Shown here one piece after another: positions 49,052 through 55,891 of a DNA stretch of 64,000 nt. Where the stretch lies: the NCBI RefSeq assembly GCF_001045555.1, contig NZ_LFBU01000002.1, positions 124,001 through 188,000 on the forward strand, written 5' to 3'. The position numbers and the translations under genes are program-made. How positions within the stretch are numbered: position 1 is the first letter of the stretch; the number at the start of each line of letters is the position of its first letter. The notes under the pieces are model-generated. The model ran no database searches. It had not been told where the DNA came from and saw nothing but the letters and a program-made list of their open reading frames with translations. Origin of the DNA: Marinobacter subterrani. Lineage in GTDB: Bacteria; Pseudomonadota; Gammaproteobacteria; Pseudomonadales; Oleiphilaceae.

Positions 49052-49795
49052 TCACTCCAGGCGGCGGACTTTCGTCATCAGTCGCCGCCAGTCAATGGGC
49101 AACCGGGTTTCCAGCTCCGCCAGAACCGGGTCCTTCGAGTGCACCGACTGGAAGTGCTGTTTACTGGCGTAAATGACCGTGTTGTTGCTCTTGCTGCGGA
49201 ACATCAGTAGCACGGCAAAGTGTTTCCTGAGCTGCCTGAAGTACGGCCCCTCGACATCTGGGGTGCGGTGGTAATTCAGTACCAACCAGCCATCGTTGCC
49301 TAATGCCCGGGCGCACTCATCCACAAAGTGCCTTTGGGCCTGGGCCGGACTCATGCGGTCCGCGTTGTAGAGGTCGGCCAGGATCATGTCGGTGCTGGCC
49401 TGCGGCATCGCCTCCAGTGCCTGCCGGGCATCGGCGATGGTGACTGTCAGTCGTTCGCTGTCTGGCAGATCGAAAAATTCCCGCGCAGTTTCCAGCACCG
49501 CCTGTCGGAGTTCCACCGCGTGGATCCGGCATTCCGGGTGCAGGTGGTGTACGGCGCTGGCCATAACACCCCCGCCCAGGCCGAGAATGGTGACATGGCA
49601 GGGGTTGGCCAACGCCGCCGGTAACAGCATGGCCCGGTTGTACTCGTGCACCGGGACATGGGGCTGGCGCCGGTCGATCTTGCTCTGTTCAAACACCGAG
49701 TTGAAGGTGAGTACCCGGTGCTTGCGGTAATCAATCACCAGGATGCTGCCAAGGGCATCCCGGGTGTGATGAATGATCTCGCCCTTGTTGAACAT
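49052..49795 (-). CDS. Spermidine-synthase-like methyltransferase-fold protein
   Basis: The 247-residue protein has the SpeE Rossmann fold: VTILGLGGGVMASAVHHL (nucleotide site), the acidic HAVELRQAVLETA and the DARQALEAM and DMILADLYNAD segments. The N-terminal tetramer domain is short (HHTRDALGSILVIDYRKHRVL). The usual gatekeeper Tyr/Asp pattern for polyamine is not clearly kept, so an actual aminopropyltransferase role is uncertain. No speD neighbour is present. Confidence 0.8.
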   Translation of the reverse strand: MFNKGEIIHHTRDALGSILVIDYRKHRVLTFNSVFEQSKIDRRQPHVPVHEYNRAMLLPAALANPCHVTILGLGGGVMASAVHHLHPECRIHAVELRQAVLETAREFFDLPDSERLTVTIADARQALEAMPQASTDMILADLYNADRMSPAQAQRHFVDECARALGNDGWLVLNYHRTPDVEGPYFRQLRKHFAVLLMFRSKSNNTVIYASKQHFQSVHSKDPVLAELETRLPIDWRRLMTKVRRLE

Positions 49796-49871
49796 CCGGA
49801 TTACTGGCTGGAAGGCTGTTGCGGCTGGCCGGGTTTCTGTTGGCTCATCAGGGCTCCGTGGTCAGTTCAAT

Positions 49872-49890
49872 CGGTTTTGTGTTAAAACCG
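49872..49890. repeat. Perfect palindromic element CGGTTTT-N5-AAAACCG
   Basis: The 19-base element lies between the divergent spermidine-synthase-like and PEBP genes, 77 and 72 bases from their starts. Its AT-rich arms and the short central spacer suggest an operator. No T tail is present. Confidence 0.5.
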
Positions 49891-49961
49891 TATTATCACA
49901 GAATGCGACTGTCCCAGACACAGTCAATGAGCCAAAGGCCAAAACGACAGGAGGCAACGCC

Positions 49962-50591
49962 GTGAAACTACAGGTTCAAGGCATAAAAGAAGGCCAGTCG
50001 ATTCCCGAGAAATTCGCGTTCGGGGTCTACAGCGAAGATGATCACATGAGTTTCGGGCCCAACCGGAATCCCGAGATTGTCTGGGAGGGGGCGCCCGAAG
50101 GTACCCGGAGCTTCGTGGTGATGATGTTTGATCCGGACGTGCCCAGCGTTGCAGACGATGTGAATCAGGAAGGCAAAACCGTCTCGAAGGACATTCCGCG
50201 GGTCGATTTTTTTCACTGGCTTCTGGTGGATGTACCGGCCGGTACCGGCCGTATCCCGGAAGGCGAGGACAGCGACGGCGTGATTCCCAAAGGCAAGGAC
50301 CCTGGCCCCGGCCCCATCGGCATTCGTGGCGTCAACAATTACACCCAGTTCCTCGCCGGCAATCCGGACATGAACGGCACCTACGCCGGCTACGACGGCC
50401 CCTGCCCGCCCTGGAACGATGAAATCATGCACCACTACCACTTCGAGGTTCATGCGCTGGATGTCGACAGCCTGAACCTGGAAGGGGAGTTTGATGGTAA
50501 CGATGTCCGGGAGGCGATGGCCGGCCATGTGCTGGCCAGTGCCCGGGTGACCGGCACCTACACGCTGAATCCGGATCTGCGCCAGGGCTAG
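49962..50591 (+). CDS. YbhB/YbcL-type PEBP (Raf kinase inhibitor-like) protein
   Basis: The product (209 residues) is a phosphatidylethanolamine-binding-protein fold: NPEIVWEGAPEGTRSFVVMMFDPDVP, FFHWLLVDVPAGTGRIPEG, GYDGPCPPWNDEIMHHYHFEVHALD. There is no signal peptide. The start is GTG 49962 behind CAGGAGG. The ligand and role of bacterial members are unclear. A strong terminator follows 35 bases after its stop. Confidence 0.9.
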   Translation: MKLQVQGIKEGQSIPEKFAFGVYSEDDHMSFGPNRNPEIVWEGAPEGTRSFVVMMFDPDVPSVADDVNQEGKTVSKDIPRVDFFHWLLVDVPAGTGRIPEGEDSDGVIPKGKDPGPGPIGIRGVNNYTQFLAGNPDMNGTYAGYDGPCPPWNDEIMHHYHFEVHALDVDSLNLEGEFDGNDVREAMAGHVLASARVTGTYTLNPDLRQG

Positions 50592-50625
50592 TTGCCTGTC
50601 CATAGCGGTTTTCTATCCACGTTAT

Positions 50626-50665
50626 TGCCGGAATACGGGGTAACCCGATTCCGGCATTTTCTTTT
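50626..50665 (+). terminator. Rho-independent terminator after the PEBP gene
   Basis: TGCCGGAAT (50626-50634) pairs with ATTCCGGCA (50648-50656), extended inside by CGGG/CCCG, followed by TTTTCTTTT. Confidence 0.9.
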
Positions 50666-50738
50666 CCCGGTTGCCGTCGCTTCGCCAGCCATGGCATGGC
50701 TTTCCGGCGATTTTCCCGGCGCCTTTTCTCGCCGCTCA

Positions 50739-50752
50739 CCCTATGCATAGGG
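50739..50752. promoter_or_regulatory. Palindrome CCCTATGCATAGGG in the transporter leader
   Basis: A perfect 14-base palindrome is followed at once by another ATGCAT (50753-50759), and a third ATGCAT lies at about 50851, close to the transporter start. The repeated ATGCAT core suggests a multi-site operator. The binding protein is unknown; the nearby FdsR-like regulator is a candidate. Confidence 0.4.
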
Positions 50753-50824
50753 ATGCATAATACCTTCCGCTAGTTGTTACTGAATCGCCAATTGACTCCA
50801 ATCATCACGCGACAAAGCTGTGTC

Positions 50825-50838
50825 TTGATCTATATCAA
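50825..50838. promoter_or_regulatory. FNR/Anr-type binding site
   Basis: TTGATCTATATCAA matches the FNR/Anr consensus TTGAT-N4-ATCAA perfectly. It lies about 81-94 bases before the transporter ATG. A class II start about 41 bases downstream would fall near 50873, with CATATC in the -10 region. This predicts induction at low oxygen. Confidence 0.75.
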
Positions 50839-50918
50839 ATATGACTGCAAATGCATATCTGATCAATCCGGCGCGTGCTTAAAACAAAAAAATCCATAAA
50901 AACAAAAGAGGTACAAAT

Positions 50919-52583
50919 ATGGATGGGGTGACGGGAGATCGTGTGTACGACGGAGAGGTCTCTGGCAGCAAGCCGGGGTTCTTTGACCGTGAGAACACCA
51001 TTGCCGGACCGAACTTCAATCGCTGGCTGGTGCCCACCGCCGCACTGGCGATTCACTTGTGTATTGGCATGGCCTACGGGTTCTCGGTGTTCTGGCTGCC
51101 AATGGCCAATCTGATTCCTGCCTCCGAGGTTGCCGCAAGCTGCGGCGATATTGGCCTGCTGCAGGCACTGACCACCACCTCCTGTAACTGGGCGGTGAGT
51201 CACGTGACTTACACCTTTGGAATATTCATCGCGGTGCTGGGTATTTCGGCTGCTCTGTGGGGCTCCTGGCTGGAACATGCCGGGCCACGCAAGGCCGGTG
51301 CCATTGCCGCGCTGTGCTGGGGCGGCGGCATGGTGGTTGGCGGCCTCGGTGTGATGACCCACCAACTGTGGCTGCTGTACCTGGGTGCAGGCGTGCTGGG
51401 CGGCATTGGCCAGGGCCTGGGCTACATCACGCCGGTATCTACCCTGATCAAGTGGTTCCCGGACCGCCGTGGCATGGCCACCGGCTTTGCCATCATGGGT
51501 TACGGTGGTGGTGCCATGGTGGGCGCGCCGCTGGCGGTTTGGCTGATGGGCAGCTACTCGGCCGATGGCGGCAAGGGCGTTGCCGCTACCCTGATTACCA
51601 TGGGCGTTATCTACTTTTTCGTGATGATGGCCGGGGCCCTTGGTTTCCGGGTTCCGCCCAATGGCTGGAAGCCGGAAGGCTGGCAGCCCTCAGGTTCGCC
51701 TTCAGCCAACTCGATGATCACCCATGGCCACGTTCATCTGAACAAAGCCTGGAAGACCAGGCAATTCTGGCTGATCTGGGGCGTGTTGTTCCTGAATGTA
51801 ACCGCCGGTATTGCGGTGATATCCATGGCCAGTCCGATGCTCCAGGACGTCTTCGGCGGAGCCCTAGTGGGTCTTGAGGAGGGCGGAAGCCTTACGGCTG
51901 CCCAGAAAGCTGCCGTGGTTGCTGCCGCTGCCGGCCTGGTGGGTCTGATCAGCCTGTTCAACAGTGTCGGCCGCCTGTTCTGGGCCTCGCTGTCGGACAA
52001 GATCGGCCGCAAAAACACCTACTTCACCTTCTTTGTGCTCGGCATCATCGTTTACTGCCTGCTGCCCACCTGGGGCCATATGGGCATGGCTGGCATGTTC
52101 GTGATTTCCATCTGCGTGATCCTGAGCATGTACGGGGGTGGTTTTGCCACGGTGCCGGCTTACCTTGCCGACATCTTCGGCACCCAGATGGTCGGTGCGA
52201 TTCATGGCCGCCTGTTGACCGCCTGGACGGCAGCCGGTCTGGTCGGGCCGGTCATTATTGCCCTGATCCGCGAAGCACAGCTTGATGCGGGTATTGATCC
52301 GGCGCTGGTATACGACCGCACCCTGTACATTATGGCGGGTCTGTTGTTCCTGGGCCTGATCTGCAACAGCCTGATCAAGCCGGTGGATCATTCCCTGCAC
52401 ATGACCGAAGAAGAGCTGGCGTACGAGCGCGCCCTGCAGCACGACACCGGTGTGGCGGTGGATGCCCAGAAAGCGGCCCGTGGTGCCTTCGGTATGACCG
52501 GTGTGCTGGCCTGGCTGGCGGTGGGTGTGCCCTTCCTCATCGGGCTGTACATTGCGATCGCCAAGGCGGCTGCCCTGTTCTGA
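50919..52583 (+). CDS. OFA-family (oxalate/formate antiporter-like) MFS transporter
   Basis: The 554-residue, 12-helix transporter belongs to the OFA branch of the MFS: YGFSVFWLPMANL in helix 1, YITPVSTLIKWFPDRRGMATGFAIMGYGGGAM in helices 4-5, and LSDKIGRKNTYF in the 8-9 loop. It is longer than OxlT; part of the excess is a loop between helices 1 and 2 with two cysteines (AASCGDIG and TTTSCNWA) that could form a disulfide. It lies behind an FNR-type site and next to a formate dehydrogenase operon. Formate or another carboxylate is the likely substrate. Confidence 0.85.
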   Translation: MDGVTGDRVYDGEVSGSKPGFFDRENTIAGPNFNRWLVPTAALAIHLCIGMAYGFSVFWLPMANLIPASEVAASCGDIGLLQALTTTSCNWAVSHVTYTFGIFIAVLGISAALWGSWLEHAGPRKAGAIAALCWGGGMVVGGLGVMTHQLWLLYLGAGVLGGIGQGLGYITPVSTLIKWFPDRRGMATGFAIMGYGGGAMVGAPLAVWLMGSYSADGGKGVAATLITMGVIYFFVMMAGALGFRVPPNGWKPEGWQPSGSPSANSMITHGHVHLNKAWKTRQFWLIWGVLFLNVTAGIAVISMASPMLQDVFGGALVGLEEGGSLTAAQKAAVVAAAAGLVGLISLFNSVGRLFWASLSDKIGRKNTYFTFFVLGIIVYCLLPTWGHMGMAGMFVISICVILSMYGGGFATVPAYLADIFGTQMVGAIHGRLLTAWTAAGLVGPVIIALIREAQLDAGIDPALVYDRTLYIMAGLLFLGLICNSLIKPVDHSLHMTEEELAYERALQHDTGVAVDAQKAARGAFGMTGVLAWLAVGVPFLIGLYIAIAKAAALF

Positions 52584-52603
52584 CCGGCCCCGGACGCCCC
52601 GGT

Positions 52604-53680
52604 TCAGTCGACTCCTGCGAGCAACTGCTCAAAGGTGGTGACGGTTCCGGGAGCGTCCGGCTCATAGCCGGGGAGATGGTGAATGCGGTCGATGAACGGC
52701 TGCGAGCGCATGAGGTTGAGCAGGTGGTTCAGGTTGCTCTGGTCCATGCGATCTTTATGGCAAAGCAGCAGGTAATGCTCACGGGCCATTTCCACGAAGT
52801 CGAGATTGAACTGGCTGGCGGCCGCTTCCACGCCGAAGCCCACGTCAGCCATGCCGGCGGCCACAAACGCGGCCACGGCAGTATGGGTAAATTCCTGTTG
52901 GGGCGACCGGTTGATGCTGTCTTCAGCCAGGCCGGCCTGGCGCAACAGCAGGTTGAACAGAACGCGGGTGCCGGAATGCCGGTCCCTGCCAATGAATCTC
53001 AGTCCGGAGCTGGCCAGTTCAGGCAGGCTGCTAACTTTAACCGGCGCATCCTTGCGCATCATCAGGCCCTCGCGGCGGGTGACGAAACGGATCAGCCGGA
53101 ACTGATCGCCCACCAGTTGGTGGCGGTAATAGTGAAGAATTTCCCGGGCCCGCTCGGGACAGGTGGGAAAGTGGAAGCTGGCCAGGTCGCATTCACCCCG
53201 GTTGAGCGCGGTCAGGGCTTCCTCCGGGTTTCGGTACTGCAGGTTGATTTCAACCTGGTCAGAAAACTCCGGCAGCAGTGCCACCGCATAACCGTGGCTG
53301 GCGTGCAGGCGGAGTACCGGGTGCTGGCCGGCCAGCAGTTGCTGGATCTGGTCGTTGAACTCGGAGGCCATGCTGTCGATCTGTGGCCCCAGCCGGGCTT
53401 TTACCCGCTGGTCGGCCCAGAGCAGTTTCTCGCCGAGGGGCGACAGCTGCGTGCCGTGGCCCTTGCGCATCAGCACCATCGGCAGGCCGAAGGTGTCGGC
53501 GCCCCGGTTGAGGAGGTTCCAGGCGTGCCGGTAGGAAATGCCGGCCGCAGCGGCGGCCGATGTGAGCTTGCCGCTTTCACGGATGTTCTCGAGCAGGCGG
53601 AAGAGTACCGGTTCGAACAGGTCGCCCTCGTCAGTCCGGAAGATCCAGGCGGGGGCGATGGAGAGTTTCTTTTTATGCAT
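52604..53680 (-). CDS. FdsR-like regulator with ModE-type HTH and substrate-binding domain
   Basis: The 358-residue protein has an N-terminal winged helix of the ModE/LysR type (LLENIRESGKLTSAAAAAGISYRHAWNLL) and a C-terminal periplasmic-binding-like domain (HPVLRLHASHGYAVALLPEF, then RFIGRDRHSGTRVLFNLLL). The gene lies divergent from fdsG, like the fdsR regulator of formate dehydrogenase operons. Molybdate or formate could be the ligand. Convergent with the OFA transporter, 20 bases apart. Confidence 0.8.
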   Translation of the reverse strand: MHKKKLSIAPAWIFRTDEGDLFEPVLFRLLENIRESGKLTSAAAAAGISYRHAWNLLNRGADTFGLPMVLMRKGHGTQLSPLGEKLLWADQRVKARLGPQIDSMASEFNDQIQQLLAGQHPVLRLHASHGYAVALLPEFSDQVEINLQYRNPEEALTALNRGECDLASFHFPTCPERAREILHYYRHQLVGDQFRLIRFVTRREGLMMRKDAPVKVSSLPELASSGLRFIGRDRHSGTRVLFNLLLRQAGLAEDSINRSPQQEFTHTAVAAFVAAGMADVGFGVEAAASQFNLDFVEMAREHYLLLCHKDRMDQSNLNHLLNLMRSQPFIDRIHHLPGYEPDAPGTVTTFEQLLAGVD

Positions 53681-53774
53681 GCGGATTCATATTCCGTTGG
53701 CCGTGGTGGGGTGCTAGCGTAGCGGCAATTGCGCATAAGTACTGTACCAGGAATAAAAACAGGTAGGAACAGAT
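53681..53774. promoter_or_regulatory. Divergent control region of the formate dehydrogenase operon
   Basis: Ninety-four bases separate the regulator and fdsG. CGGATTCATATTCCG (53682-53696) is an imperfect dyad next to the regulator start and may be its own operator. TTGCGC at about 53729 is a possible -35 for fdsG. Neither is certain. Confidence 0.35.
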
Positions 53775-54311
53775 ATGCATATGGCAGAACAGATCAACCA
53801 ACCACCGGTTGCCTCCCGTGGGGCCGCGACCGGAGACTGGACCCCTGACATGATCCGGGAAGAGGTGGTCGCCCTGAAGCACAAGCCGGGTGCCTTGCTC
53901 CCGATCCTCCATGCCGTACAGAACCGGGTGGGGTATATCCCCGAGGGCGCGGTGGCCATTATCGCCGAGGCGTTGCAGCAGACCCGGGCCGAAGTGCACG
54001 GGGTGATCAGCTTCTATCACCATTTCCGCACCCACCCGGTGGGCAGCAAGGTTATCCACGTGTGCCGGGCAGAAGCCTGCCAGGCCATGGGTGGCCGGGA
54101 TCTGGAAGCCCACATCAAGTCGCGCCTGGGCGTGGACTACCACGGCACCACGGCGGATAACGAATTCACCCTGGAGCCGGTGTATTGCCTGGGTAACTGT
54201 GCCTGTGCGCCGTCGATCCGCGTGAACGACAACATTCACGGCCGGATGACCCCACAGAAGTTTGACCGCCTGGCGGACAAGCTCACCACCGCCACCCTGG
54301 AAATCCGGTAA
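53775..54311 (+). CDS. fdsG: NAD-dependent formate dehydrogenase gamma subunit
   Basis: The 178-residue NuoE homologue has a helical N-terminus and a thioredoxin-like 2Fe-2S domain with cysteines in CRAEACQAMGG (CX4C) and CLGNCACAPS. It pairs with FdsB to form the NADH-producing diaphorase half of the soluble formate dehydrogenase. First gene of the operon; fdsB follows after 17 bases. Confidence 0.94.
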   Translation: MHMAEQINQPPVASRGAATGDWTPDMIREEVVALKHKPGALLPILHAVQNRVGYIPEGAVAIIAEALQQTRAEVHGVISFYHHFRTHPVGSKVIHVCRAEACQAMGGRDLEAHIKSRLGVDYHGTTADNEFTLEPVYCLGNCACAPSIRVNDNIHGRMTPQKFDRLADKLTTATLEIR

Positions 54312-54328
54312 TCACAGGAGCATTGATC

Positions 54329-55867
54329 ATGGCAACGAAAATCTACGTGCCCTGCGATACCACCGCGCTTTCCATGGGCGCGGATGAGGTGGCAAGGCTG
54401 ATCGAGTACCACGCCGGGCAAAAGGGTGTGGAGATAGAAATCGTCCGCAACGGCTCCCGTGGCCTGTTCTGGCTGGAGCCGTTGGTGGAAATTGAAACCG
54501 CCACCGGCCGGATCGGTTATGGCCCGGTTGAGCCGGACGAGGTTCCGGGGCTGGTGGCGGCGGGCCTGTTTGATGCCAGATCAGACCATCCGCTGTATCT
54601 CGGTTCGGTGGCGGACATTCCTTACCTCAAGCGCCAGCAGCGCCTGACCTTTGCCCGCATCGGCATCACCGACCCGCTGTCCATTGCCGATTACCGCGCC
54701 CTTGGTGGCTTCGAAGGCCTGGGCAAGGCCCTGGCGATGACACCCCAGGCGATTGTCGATGAGGTCAAGACCTCCGGCCTGCGGGGCCGTGGCGGCGCTG
54801 CTTTTCCCACCGGCATCAAGTGGCAGACCGTGTACGACGAGCCCGGGCAGCAGCAGAAATACATCGTCTGCAACGCCGATGAGGGCGATTCCGGTACCTT
54901 TGCTGACCGGCTGGCCATGGAGTGCGACCCCTACATGCTGATTGAGGGGATGGCCATTGCCGGGCTGGCAGTGGGTGCCACCCAGGGCTTCATCTACCTG
55001 CGCTCTGAATACCCGGTGGCACACTCGATTCTGGAGGAAGCGATCAGCCGGGCCGAAAGCGAGGGTTTTCTGGGTGCCAATATCCGGGGCAGCGGCCAGG
55101 CCTTCCACCTGGAAGTCCGGCTGGCGGCGGGTGCCTATATCTGTGGTGAGGAAACCTCACTGCTGGAGAGCCTGGAAGGCAAGCGGGGCCTGGTGCGGGC
55201 CAAGCCGCCCCTGCCGGCCATCAAGGGGCTGTTTGGCCAGCCCACGGTGGTGAATAACGTGCTGTCGTTTGCAGCGGTGCCGTTCATTCTCGACCAGGGT
55301 GGCCAGGCCTACGCCGACTACGGCATGGGCAAATCCCGGGGCACCCTGGCCATCCAGCTGGCGGGCAACATCCGCCAGGGCGGGCTGATCGAACTGGCGT
55401 TCGGTGTCAGCCTGAAGGAAATTCTCGAAGACTTTGGCGGCGGGACCTTCACCGGCCGACCCATGAAAGCCGTGCAGGTGGGCGGGCCCCTGATGGCCTA
55501 CATGCCGCACAGCCAGTGGGACACGCCGATGGATTACGAGGCCTTCGCCAAACTCGGTGCGGGCATTGGCCACGGTGGTGTGGTGGTGTTTGACGACACT
55601 GTCGATATGGGGGCCCAGGCCCGCTTCGCCATGGAATTCTGCACCGTTGAATCCTGCGGCAAGTGCACGCCCTGCCGGATCGGTTCGGTCCGGGGTGTGG
55701 AGGTGATTGACCGCATCCGCGCCGGTGAGAACCCGGACGCCAACCTGGTTCTGCTGGAAGAGCTGTGCGAGACCATGGTGGATGGCTCGCTTTGTGCCAT
55801 GGGCGGGATGACTCCGTTCCCGGTGCAGAGTGTGATGAAACATTTCCCGGAAGACCTGACGGCCTGA
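54329..55867 (+). CDS. fdsB: NAD-dependent formate dehydrogenase beta subunit
   Basis: The product (512 residues) has an N-terminal thioredoxin-like extension of about 110 residues and a NuoF-like body. The body shows GLRGRGGAAFPTGIKW (NAD), CNADEGDSGTFADR (FMN), GAYICGEETSLLESLEG, and 4Fe-4S cysteines ESCGKCTPCRIG. FMN passes electrons between NAD and the iron-sulfur chain. ATG 54329 has AGGAG eight bases upstream. The paralogue nuoF is at 32.3 kb. Confidence 0.95.
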   Translation: MATKIYVPCDTTALSMGADEVARLIEYHAGQKGVEIEIVRNGSRGLFWLEPLVEIETATGRIGYGPVEPDEVPGLVAAGLFDARSDHPLYLGSVADIPYLKRQQRLTFARIGITDPLSIADYRALGGFEGLGKALAMTPQAIVDEVKTSGLRGRGGAAFPTGIKWQTVYDEPGQQQKYIVCNADEGDSGTFADRLAMECDPYMLIEGMAIAGLAVGATQGFIYLRSEYPVAHSILEEAISRAESEGFLGANIRGSGQAFHLEVRLAAGAYICGEETSLLESLEGKRGLVRAKPPLPAIKGLFGQPTVVNNVLSFAAVPFILDQGGQAYADYGMGKSRGTLAIQLAGNIRQGGLIELAFGVSLKEILEDFGGGTFTGRPMKAVQVGGPLMAYMPHSQWDTPMDYEAFAKLGAGIGHGGVVVFDDTVDMGAQARFAMEFCTVESCGKCTPCRIGSVRGVEVIDRIRAGENPDANLVLLEELCETMVDGSLCAMGGMTPFPVQSVMKHFPEDLTA

Positions 55868-55891
55868 CCGAAGCATGTGGAGGCAATAACA

